Under the pieces are notes generated by a model. It was not told where the DNA came from. It saw nothing but the letters and a program-made list of their open reading frames with translations, and did not search any database. The position numbers and the translations under genes are program-made. DNA of 43,345 nucleotides from UBA1738 sp003453455 (lineage in GTDB: Bacteria > Bacillota > Clostridia > UBA1381): the NCBI GenBank assembly GCA_946621875.1, contig CAMOOX010000004.1, positions 1 through 43,345 of the forward strand, written 5' to 3'. Shown here piece by piece: positions 32,749 to 39,977 of this stretch; positions within the stretch are counted from its first letter, which is position 1; every line of letters begins with the position of its first letter.

Positions 32749-34164
32749 ATGAATGAGCTTTCTTACACAAAAAATACATTTTATTTAGCCTTAGCAGGAG
32801 TTTTGTCACAGATTTTTTTGGCTTTCCAAAAAATCATCTTGGCACGCTATCTGAAAGAAGAGGGTATGGCAATTTACCAGAGCGCTATGTGCGTATATTC
32901 CTTATTTTTAACTTTGGCATGCGGAGGTATGCCTCTTGCTCTTACACACTTTATATCAAAAGAACGCTCCTCAGGAAAAGAAGATGATATATTAAAAGGA
33001 CTACGCTTTGCCCTTTTTGCAATGTGCTTTTTAGGACTTCTGCTCAGTTTTTTTATGTTCGTATCCCGTGGCTTTTTTTCAGCGGCTTTAAAGGATTTGA
33101 GGGCAGAATATGCCATAGCCATACTTTCTCCGTCTGTTTTTATTGTTGCCGTGGGAGCTTTCATAAAAAGCTTCTTTGAGGGCTATTCCAATATGTTCCC
33201 TTGTGCGGTGTCGCAAGCCCTTGAATCCTTGGTAAAATTGATTTTGGCGTATATTTTTACATCTTTTTTTGCGATTTTTTCAGCAAAATATGCAGCATCA
33301 GGCAGCGCACTCGCTATTACCCTTGGCGAGGCGTTTGCCACTATCCTCCTTTTCATATTTTTTACACCTTTTTATAAAAAAATCAAAACCGTTAATTTGC
33401 ACCATACGGGAGAAATCAGTAAAAGCATTATGGAATACGCATTTCCTTTGACAGTGTATGCAATTATTCTTTCAAGCCTTGACCTTACTGAAAATGCTGT
33501 GATACGGAACAGCCTCCTTGCAATAAGATTTTCCGATTATCAGGCAGATAGGATTATTTTGAAGTATTCTTCATACACTTCCGTCTTTAACAGCATAAAA
33601 GCATCAGGAAGATTATCTAAGGAGGGTGCAAGCTGGCTCTACGGGGCATTTTTTGGGTACGCCATTACTATAATACGCTTTCCCGCAGGTCTTTTAAGGA
33701 CGCTTTCCGTCTCCCTTTTTCCGATTTCCGCAAGGCATTTTGCCGAAAAAAATGAATTTTTGCTAAATAATTTATTATCAAAGATAATGCGGATTATATT
33801 TTGTGTATCTCTATTATTATGCGCCCTGATTATTGCCTTTTCAAAACAGCTGACCTCTCTGATATTTGGCAGTTGCGCATATTCATCTATGCTGATATTT
33901 GCCTCTCCGATTTTGGTTTTTGCACCTCTAACAAGCGTTCTTTTGACAGTTATATATTCATCAGGCAGAACCTTTGCTCCCTTTTTATTCGGCTTTATGT
34001 CCTCTATAATAAGTATTTCGCTTTGTTTTATACTCATAAAAATTCCCGAAATCAATATTTTAGGTGCGGCGCTCGCCTCGGCAGCAGGCTTAATTTGTGA
34101 ACTTTTGATGAGCTTCTTGTTCATAAAACGGCGCCTTGGAATAGAAATAAGGCTTTTCCCTTAA
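32749..34164 (+). CDS. spoVB: SpoVB-like polysaccharide/lipid flippase
   Basis: 471 aa with about fourteen membrane helices; MVF (MOP) superfamily. The N-terminal FYLALAGVLSQIFLAFQKII and GGMPLALTHFISKE fit the stage V sporulation protein B group, thought to flip peptidoglycan or other lipid-linked precursors for the spore cortex. MurJ/Amj-type flippases and polysaccharide exporters are related alternatives. ACGGAG lies 10 bases before the ATG. It is divergent from the hup operon that contains yabPQ, which suits a sporulation role. Confidence 0.8.
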   Translation: MNELSYTKNTFYLALAGVLSQIFLAFQKIILARYLKEEGMAIYQSAMCVYSLFLTLACGGMPLALTHFISKERSSGKEDDILKGLRFALFAMCFLGLLLSFFMFVSRGFFSAALKDLRAEYAIAILSPSVFIVAVGAFIKSFFEGYSNMFPCAVSQALESLVKLILAYIFTSFFAIFSAKYAASGSALAITLGEAFATILLFIFFTPFYKKIKTVNLHHTGEISKSIMEYAFPLTVYAIILSSLDLTENAVIRNSLLAIRFSDYQADRIILKYSSYTSVFNSIKASGRLSKEGASWLYGAFFGYAITIIRFPAGLLRTLSVSLFPISARHFAEKNEFLLNNLLSKIMRIIFCVSLLLCALIIAFSKQLTSLIFGSCAYSSMLIFASPILVFAPLTSVLLTVIYSSGRTFAPFLFGFMSSIISISLCFILIKIPEINILGAALASAAGLICELLMSFLFIKRRLGIEIRLFP

Positions 34165-34178
34165 ACCTCACAAAAAAA

Positions 34179-34211
34179 GAAATCTGCCAGATTAAAGCTG
34201 ATTTCCTCTTT
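34179..34211. terminator. Possible bidirectional terminator between spoVB and cca
   Basis: GAAATC/GATTTC (34179-34184 with 34200-34205), with an A run before and CTCTTTTT after. The loop is long (15 bases) and the structure overlaps the end of cca, so it is a weak call for the two converging genes. Confidence 0.35.
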
Positions 34212-35535
34212 TTAATAATATTGCTCTTTTTATAAGATATTCACGCCTGTTAAGGCTCGGATCTATTAAGACTTCATCAAGCAGAAATTTAAGAGTATCG
34301 CCGATTTCGCGTCCTGCCTTATATCCAAGCTTTATGAGGTCGCGTCCGTTTATTTGAAGCTGGGATACGGTGTAAGGCTGTCCCTCCGCAATAATCTGCT
34401 GCGCTCTTTCCCCTGCCATCTTTATTTTAGCAATTCTGTCGCTTATATAAAGCGGATTTTTTGCCATATTGTCCGCCTCTTGAAGTTGTAACAATTTGAA
34501 GAACAAGGGTTCCCCCGTCCTTGCCAGCATACGCTTTACCGCCGTAGGTGCCGAATCCATATGAACATCATGATTTTCTATTAAAACAAGTATATCGTGT
34601 ATTGAATCCCTGTCCATTCTGAGTCTGTGCAGCAAATCATCCGCCATTTTCATACTTTCACGGTGATGACCGTAAAAATGGTATATCCCATTTGCATCAC
34701 AGCTCCTGCATGCAGGCTTTCCGATATCGTGCAGGAGTGCTGCCCACCTCAAAATCAAATCCTTTGGTGTATTCTCAACCGAGGCTATGATATGTTCGCC
34801 CACATTATATATGTGGTATTTATTGTTCTGTTCGGTAAAAAAGCAGGTATAAAGTCCGGGCAATATATACTGCATAAGTCCCGTTTTATAAAGCAGGCGA
34901 ATTTTTCCCGGATTATCACTCAAAAGGATTTTGTTAAGCTCGGACAAAATTCTCTCACCGCTTACATTTTTTATCAAGACGGCGCATTTTTTAATTGCAT
35001 TTTCTGCCTCTTTATCAATCTCAAACCCTAAGCATGCGGCAAATCTTATGCACCGAAGCATTCTCAGCGCATCTTCTTTAAAGCGTTGTTCACTGTTTCC
35101 CACACACCGTATAAGCTTTTTCTGTATATCGGAAACACCGCCGAAGCAATCCAAAAACCCGTACTTTAAGCTATACGCCATAGCATTTACCGTAAAATCA
35201 CGGCGGCGTAAATCGGTTTCAATATCATCAATATATTCAACGCTCTCAGGGTGGCGCATATCGTTATAGATACCCTCTGTACGAAAGGTTGTGACTTCAA
35301 AGCCTGTTTTATTTTCAACGACGGTGACAGTTCCGTGCTTTAACCCTGTATCTATCGTTCTCGGGAAAATTGCTTTCACCTGATAGGGTTTTGCATTTGT
35401 TGCTATATCGTAGTCGGACGGAGTTATGCCCATAATACTGTCGCGTACTGCACCGCCAACTATATAAGCCTTAAATCCTGCGTTTTCAAGTGTTTTTAAA
35501 ATCTGTTGCGCACCATAGCTTACGGTTATTTCCAA
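34192..35535 (-). CDS. cca: CCA tRNA nucleotidyltransferase with HD domain
   Basis: Adds or repairs the 3' CCA of tRNAs. About 447 aa: the nucleotidyltransferase head has GGAVRDSIMG and the metal-binding pair in DYDIAT near residues 25-45; the RRRDFTVNAMAY motif follows; then the neck and body, and an HD phosphohydrolase domain with LLHDIGKP near residue 265. The TTG at 35535 is chosen because AAGGG lies 13 bases before it and the likely promoter leaves almost no leader for the GTG at 35547; the latter remains possible. Confidence 0.9.
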   Translation of the reverse strand: MEITVSYGAQQILKTLENAGFKAYIVGGAVRDSIMGITPSDYDIATNAKPYQVKAIFPRTIDTGLKHGTVTVVENKTGFEVTTFRTEGIYNDMRHPESVEYIDDIETDLRRRDFTVNAMAYSLKYGFLDCFGGVSDIQKKLIRCVGNSEQRFKEDALRMLRCIRFAACLGFEIDKEAENAIKKCAVLIKNVSGERILSELNKILLSDNPGKIRLLYKTGLMQYILPGLYTCFFTEQNNKYHIYNVGEHIIASVENTPKDLILRWAALLHDIGKPACRSCDANGIYHFYGHHRESMKMADDLLHRLRMDRDSIHDILVLIENHDVHMDSAPTAVKRMLARTGEPLFFKLLQLQEADNMAKNPLYISDRIAKIKMAGERAQQIIAEGQPYTVSQLQINGRDLIKLGYKAGREIGDTLKFLLDEVLIDPSLNRREYLIKRAILLKRGNQL

Positions 35536-35560
35536 CTCCGTCACCACCCTTCTGTCTTAC

Positions 35561-35589
35561 AGTATAGCACATAAATTCGATATGCACAA
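35561..35589 (-). promoter_or_regulatory. Promoter of cca
   Basis: Minus strand: -35 TTGTGC (35589-35584), a 17-base spacer, -10 TATACT (35566-35561). The -10 is good, the -35 weak. Transcription from about 35554 would place only ~7 nt before the GTG at 35547, which argues for the TTG start. Confidence 0.5.
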
Positions 35590-35730
35590 GTAGCACAACT
35601 ATTTTTCATCAGAAACTTGAAACCTCCATCTCATATTCTCTATATGAAAAATGCCGCACATTATGAGATTTTCCGAATACTATGTTATTAGGCAGCGGTA
35701 TTCGTTACATATTTGGGGGAGGTGAATTTT

Positions 35731-35910
35731 ATGTGTTGCAGAAATAACAATAACAACAGTTCAAGATGCTGTTCAAATAACAATAGTCTTGTGGAAAGCA
35801 TATTTGGCAATAACAATTCCAATAATTGTTGCCAAAATAACGGATGCTGCGCAAGATGCCAATGCCAAAGATGTTGCGCAAACCGCTGCCGCAGATGCTG
35901 CCAGAACTAA
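35731..35910 (+). CDS. Cys/Asn-rich mini-protein of unknown function
   Basis: 59 residues with 15 cysteines, 12 of them in six CC pairs, and 17 asparagines. Layout: MCCRNNNNN, a second CC, a short ordinary stretch (LVESIFG), an Asn run, then a C-terminal basic cysteine cluster (CCARCQCQRCCANRCRRCCQ). GGGGGAGGTG lies 8 bases before the ATG, one of the strongest ribosome-binding sites in the window, and a good terminator follows, so I believe it is expressed. There is no signal peptide. Spore coat or crust component, metal-binding protein or disulphide-rich scaffold are all possible; I cannot assign a family. Confidence 0.75.
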   Translation: MCCRNNNNNSSRCCSNNNSLVESIFGNNNSNNCCQNNGCCARCQCQRCCANRCRRCCQN

Positions 35911-35944
35911 ACGGCGGCTATGCTGTAAACTACCTCTTAAAAGC

Positions 35945-35977
35945 AAAAGGGCTGTACCTCCAAGGTACAGTCCTTTT
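35945..35977. terminator. Bidirectional terminator between the Cys-rich gene and the ABC genes
   Basis: AAAAGGGCTGTACC pairs with GGTACAGTCCTTTT across a 5-base loop (14 bp with one G-T). A and T runs on both sides let it serve both converging units. Confidence 0.85.
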
Positions 35978-35979
35978 GT

Positions 35980-37872
35980 TTATTCAAGTTCAAATGCGCC
36001 CGTATAAAGCTGATAATATTTGCCCTTTTTCTCTATAAGTTCGCTATGGTTTCCGCGCTCTATAATTCTTCCGTTTTCCATAACCATTATAACATCAGAG
36101 TTTTTAACTGTGGAAAGTCTATGCGCAATTACAAAAACAGTTCTGCCCTTCATAAGTCTGTCCATACCGCGCTGCACAATAGCTTCTGTCCTCGTATCTA
36201 TACTCGATGTCGCCTCATCCATTATCATAACAGGCGGGTCGGCAACAGCCGCTCTTGCTATCGCAATCAACTGACGCTGTCCCTGCGATATATTAGTGCC
36301 GTTGTTTGTTATAATAGTCTGGTACCCATCGGGCAACCTTGTTATAAAATCATCTGCACCTACAAGTTTTGCCGCATTTATACATTCTTCGTCCGTTGCA
36401 CTTAAAGCACCGTAGCGGATATTATCCATAACGCTGCCTGTAAACAGGTTTGTTTCCTGCAATACTATTCCCAAAGAGCGCCGCAAATCCGATTTTTTTA
36501 TCTTATTTATGTTAATTCCGTCATAACGGATTTTTCCGTCGGCAATATCATAAAATCTGTTTATAAGATTTGTAATAGTCGTCTTTCCTGCACCTGTTGC
36601 ACCTACAAACGCCACCTTTTGCCCGGGTTTTGCAAAAACCGTTATATCGTGAAGCACCGGCTTTCCTTCTTCATATGCAAAATCCACCCCGTCAAGAGTA
36701 ACATCTCCCGATAGTTTTGTATAGGTAATCGTTCCGTCGCCGTGGGGATGTTTCCATGCCCACTCTCCTGTATGCTCTTCGGTCTCTGTAATTTTGCCGT
36801 CTTCATCTGTAACGGCATTTACAAGCGTTACATAGCCGTCGTCCGTCTCAGGAAGTTCGTCCATAAGCTCAAAAATGCGCCCTGCGCCCGCAAGTGCCAT
36901 AACCACCGCATTTATCTGCTGTGAGCATTGATTTACATTACCTGTAAACTGCTTTGTCATATTAAGAAAAGCAACCGCTACGGAAAGCGAAAATACAGGA
37001 TTGAAAGAAAGCGAGATGTTGCGTATTCCCAAAAGGTAAAATAATCCACCTGCCACCGCCATAATAACATAAATTACATTTCCTATATTCATAATTATAG
37101 GCCCTAATACATTTGCATAGGCATGAGCACGGTAACTGTCGCCGTTTAGTTCATCATTCAGCTTGTTAAAATCATCCTTTACGGCATCTTCGTGACAGAA
37201 CACCTTTATAACCTTCTGTCCGTTCATCATTTCCTGAATAAAGCCTTCGGCTTTTCCCAAAGATTTTTGCTGTCTTATGAAATACTTTGCAGAACCTCCG
37301 CCTGCCTTTTTGGAAACATATATCATAAACACAACGCCGACTACAAGGATAAGCGTCATCCATATGCTGTAATAGAGCATCACAAAAAATACACATATTA
37401 CAAGTGCGCCGGCTCTTAAAAGCGACGGTATCGCCTGTGACACAAGCTGCCGTAGCGTATCAATATCATTTGTGTACCTGCTCATTACATCGCCCGTTTT
37501 ATGGGTGTCAAAATAGCGTATGGGAAGATTTTGCATACCGTCAAACATTTTGCACCGCATTTTTGCAAGAAATCCCTGCGTTATGACCGCCATAAGCTGA
37601 TTATACACATATACCATAATAAGCGCCGCAATATAAATTGCAATTAAAACAAACATCTGAGGCACAAGCTCAGCTTTTGCAGCCTCCCAGTTTCCGGATG
37701 CGCCCCATTTTTCAATTACAGCTATTACCTTCTGGATAAAAACATCGGGAACAGCCGCTGCCGCTGAGGAAAGGAGAATACACAAAAGCGTTACGGGAAG
37801 CAACACAGGATAGAAGGAAAAAAGTGTTTTTATAACCCTTCCCATTGTTCGGGGATTAGCCTTTTTATTCAT
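35980..37872 (-). CDS. Heterodimeric ABC exporter, subunit with the complete catalytic glutamate
   Basis: 630 aa: six-helix transmembrane domain (residues ~15-330) fused to an ATPase domain (~395-630). Walker A GATGAGKTT and Walker B VMIMDEATSSID keep the catalytic Glu, but the signature is ISQGQRQ instead of LSGGQ. A linker of about 50 residues (DDGYVTLVNAVTDEDGKITE, GEWAWKHPHGDG) between the domains is typical of a Firmicutes subgroup. The start at 37872 has GTGAGG just upstream and overlaps the partner gene by 8 nt. Likely multidrug or lipid export; the substrate is unknown. Confidence 0.92.
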   Translation of the reverse strand: MNKKANPRTMGRVIKTLFSFYPVLLPVTLLCILLSSAAAAVPDVFIQKVIAVIEKWGASGNWEAAKAELVPQMFVLIAIYIAALIMVYVYNQLMAVITQGFLAKMRCKMFDGMQNLPIRYFDTHKTGDVMSRYTNDIDTLRQLVSQAIPSLLRAGALVICVFFVMLYYSIWMTLILVVGVVFMIYVSKKAGGGSAKYFIRQQKSLGKAEGFIQEMMNGQKVIKVFCHEDAVKDDFNKLNDELNGDSYRAHAYANVLGPIIMNIGNVIYVIMAVAGGLFYLLGIRNISLSFNPVFSLSVAVAFLNMTKQFTGNVNQCSQQINAVVMALAGAGRIFELMDELPETDDGYVTLVNAVTDEDGKITETEEHTGEWAWKHPHGDGTITYTKLSGDVTLDGVDFAYEEGKPVLHDITVFAKPGQKVAFVGATGAGKTTITNLINRFYDIADGKIRYDGININKIKKSDLRRSLGIVLQETNLFTGSVMDNIRYGALSATDEECINAAKLVGADDFITRLPDGYQTIITNNGTNISQGQRQLIAIARAAVADPPVMIMDEATSSIDTRTEAIVQRGMDRLMKGRTVFVIAHRLSTVKNSDVIMVMENGRIIERGNHSELIEKKGKYYQLYTGAFELE

Positions 37873-39604
37873 CTTCCTCACCCCCATTTGTCTGCTGCTC
37901 ATATATTTCACGGTAGATTTCACTTGATTTTAAAAGCTCGTCATGTGTTCCGATTTGTGAAATCCCACCGTTATTCATAACTATTATCATATCCGCGTCC
38001 TGAACAGAGGACACTCGCTGTGCTATAATGATTTTTGTTGTCTCGGGAATATACGAGGCGAGTTCCTTTCTTATCAGCGCATCTGTTTTTGTATCAACGG
38101 CGCTTGTGGAATCATCAAGTATCAGTATCTTAGGCTTTTTTAAAAGCGCTCTTGCTATGCAAAGTCGCTGCCTCTGACCTCCTGAAACATTAGTTCCGCC
38201 CTGTTCTATTTTTGTTTCATATTTATCGGGGAAAGTCCCGATAAATTCATCTGCGCAGGCAATCTTGCAAGCCTCTATAATTTCTGCATCCGTTGCATTT
38301 TCGTTGCCCCACATCAGGTTTTCCTTTATAGTTCCCGAGAAAAGCAGGTTTTTCTGCAAAACCATAGCAACCGCATTCCGGAGAGTTTCTATATCATAAT
38401 CGCGAACATCGCATCCGCCAACCTTAACGCTGCCCTCCGACACATCGTAAAGCCTTGCTATAAGCTGAACAAGCGAGGATTTTCCTACACCTGTACCCCC
38501 TATTATTCCAACCGTTGTTCCCGATGGAATTTTTACATTTATATCAGACAGTACGCACTTTTTCGCTTTTGGGCTGTATTTAAAACTTACATTGTTAAAC
38601 TCAACCGAACCGTCTGAAACTGCTTTTTTAGGATTTTGCGGTTCTTTTAGCGACGGCGTCTCATCTAAGACCTCCGCAATTCTTTTTGCCGACTCTGCCG
38701 ACATTGTAAGCATAACATATATCATAGACAGCATCATAAGCGACATCAAAACCTGAACGCCGTAGGAAATCATTGCAGAAATCTGACCTATGCCTACATT
38801 TCCTATGCCGTTTATTACCATTTTTGAGCCTACATATAGTATAAATACCGAATTGAAGTTCATACACAGCTGCATAAGAGGCATATTAAGTGCGACAAGC
38901 TTTTCCGCCTTGGTAAAGTCAATGCAGATATCCTCTGCGGCGTCCTTGAACTTTGCCTTTTCATATTCCTCACGGGAAAAACCTTTTACTATTCGCATTG
39001 CCCGAATATTTTCCTCTATGGATTCATTCATACGGTCATATTTTTTGAAAACTCTGCGAAAAGCCGGCATTGCCCTTTTTGCAATCTGATAAAGTCCTAT
39101 TCCGAGTATGGGTACTGCAACGACAAACGCTGATGCAAGCGGTCCGCCCATTATGTATGCCATAACTATTGAAAAAACAAGCATTAAAGGACTTCGCAGT
39201 GCAACTCGTATTATCATCATAAATGACATTTGAACATTATTGACATCTGTCGTCATTCTTGTAACAAGAGACGATGAAGAAAATCTGTCTATGTTTTCAA
39301 AGGAAAAAGTCTGTATTTTCTGAAACATATCGCTTCGTAAATTCTTTGCAAATCCTGCCGATGCATAGGAACAGGTAAATGCCGCCGCACCGCCGCAGAC
39401 CAGCGACAAAACTGCCATAGCAACAAGCAAAAGTCCTGTTTTCAGTACCTCCGCTATTTCCGCCTGCGCCTGAACCCTGTTCACAAGCTCCGCTGTTATA
39501 AATGGTATAAATGTTTCAATTACCGCCTCACTCAATATAAACAAAAGAGTAATTATAGCAGGCATCTTATATTCTCTTAAAGAACCAAAAAGCCGTTTTA
39601 TCAT
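37865..39604 (-). CDS. Heterodimeric ABC exporter, subunit with degenerate Walker B
   Basis: 579 aa: transmembrane domain (residues ~1-310) and ATPase domain (~335-579). Walker A GGTGVGKSS and signature VSGGQRQRLC are intact, but Walker B reads LILDDSTSAVD, with Asp in place of the catalytic Glu. With the partner's odd signature this makes one degenerate and one active ATP site, the pattern of asymmetric exporters such as TM287/288, LmrCD and BmrCD. The start at 39604 is chosen for AAGGTGG 8 bases upstream. It lies only 63 nt after tRNA-Glu. Confidence 0.93.
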   Translation of the reverse strand: MIKRLFGSLREYKMPAIITLLFILSEAVIETFIPFITAELVNRVQAQAEIAEVLKTGLLLVAMAVLSLVCGGAAAFTCSYASAGFAKNLRSDMFQKIQTFSFENIDRFSSSSLVTRMTTDVNNVQMSFMMIIRVALRSPLMLVFSIVMAYIMGGPLASAFVVAVPILGIGLYQIAKRAMPAFRRVFKKYDRMNESIEENIRAMRIVKGFSREEYEKAKFKDAAEDICIDFTKAEKLVALNMPLMQLCMNFNSVFILYVGSKMVINGIGNVGIGQISAMISYGVQVLMSLMMLSMIYVMLTMSAESAKRIAEVLDETPSLKEPQNPKKAVSDGSVEFNNVSFKYSPKAKKCVLSDINVKIPSGTTVGIIGGTGVGKSSLVQLIARLYDVSEGSVKVGGCDVRDYDIETLRNAVAMVLQKNLLFSGTIKENLMWGNENATDAEIIEACKIACADEFIGTFPDKYETKIEQGGTNVSGGQRQRLCIARALLKKPKILILDDSTSAVDTKTDALIRKELASYIPETTKIIIAQRVSSVQDADMIIVMNNGGISQIGTHDELLKSSEIYREIYEQQTNGGEEDE

Positions 39605-39631
39605 AAAAAATACCACCTTAGATTTCTAAAT

Positions 39632-39666
39632 AAAAAAACAGAGCAAGCGGTCTTCCGCTCGCTCCG
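39632..39666 (-). terminator. Terminator of tRNA-Glu
   Basis: On the minus strand a 12-bp stem (39666-39655 with 39650-39639, containing G-U pairs) with a 4-base loop, followed by seven T. It starts just after the encoded CCA and ends 27 nt before the ABC start codon. Confidence 0.85.
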
Positions 39667-39667
39667 T

Positions 39668-39742
39668 TGGTGACTCCTGGGGGATTCGAACCCCCGATGC
39701 TGCCGTGAGAGGGCAGAGTCTTAACCACTTGACCAAGGAGCC
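39668..39742 (-). tRNA. tRNA-Glu (anticodon CTC)
   Basis: 75 nt including an encoded CCA (39670-39668). The minus strand folds as a full cloverleaf: acceptor GGCTCCT with AGGAGTC (one G-U), D arm with GGTCAAGTGGTTAAGAC, anticodon stem CTGCC/GGCAG with loop CTCTCAC, and T arm GGGGGTTCGAATCCCCC. Loop position 34-36 reads CTC, which decodes GAG. Confidence 0.97.
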
Positions 39743-39755
39743 GTACAACTATTAG

Positions 39756-39784
39756 AGTGTACCACACAAATCTTTTTTTGTCAA
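39756..39784 (-). promoter_or_regulatory. Promoter of tRNA-Glu
   Basis: Minus strand: perfect -35 TTGACA (39784-39779), a 17-base spacer, -10 TACACT (39761-39756), 13 bases before the mature tRNA 5' end. A strong stable-RNA promoter. Confidence 0.8.
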
Positions 39785-39864
39785 CTAAAATTCAAAAATT
39801 ATTTAAAATCCTCCCCAAAAAACAAAAAAATATCACAATTCTGCATTTTTTTTGCATTATACTC

Positions 39865-39893
39865 TTCACAAAAAATATTTTTTGTGATATAAT
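39865..39893 (+). promoter_or_regulatory. pckG promoter with a 22-bp palindromic operator
   Basis: -35 TTCACA (39865-39870), a 17-base spacer, perfect -10 TATAAT (39888-39893). A perfect palindrome, TCACAAAAAAT plus its complement, spans 39866-39887 and so covers most of the -35 and the whole spacer. A further TCACAA half-site lies at 39833-39838. Binding there would block polymerase. The regulator is unknown. The rest of the 235-nt gap to tRNA-Glu is AT-rich. Confidence 0.75.
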
Positions 39894-39977
39894 GATTTTA
39901 TAATGGTGGAAAATTTGGTTTTTCAGCATAATACATTACATAATAAGGTTTTTAATTGGCAAAAGGAGGTAAAAACC

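Noticed and set aside
35641..35730. Sporulation-sigma promoter for the Cys-rich gene
   Set aside because: TCATATT resembles a sigma-E -35, but no -10 lies at an acceptable distance, so I do not call it.
35731..39604. Cys-rich mini-protein as an exported peptide of the neighbouring ABC pair
   Set aside because: The genes converge and are separated by a strong terminator; the exporter lacks a peptidase domain; there is no leader-peptide motif or modifying enzyme nearby.
39903..39977. Longer pckG start at 39903
   Set aside because: The additional 25 residues begin just 10 bases after the -10 box, have no ribosome-binding site, and the AAAGGAGGT at 39962 clearly serves ATG 39978.
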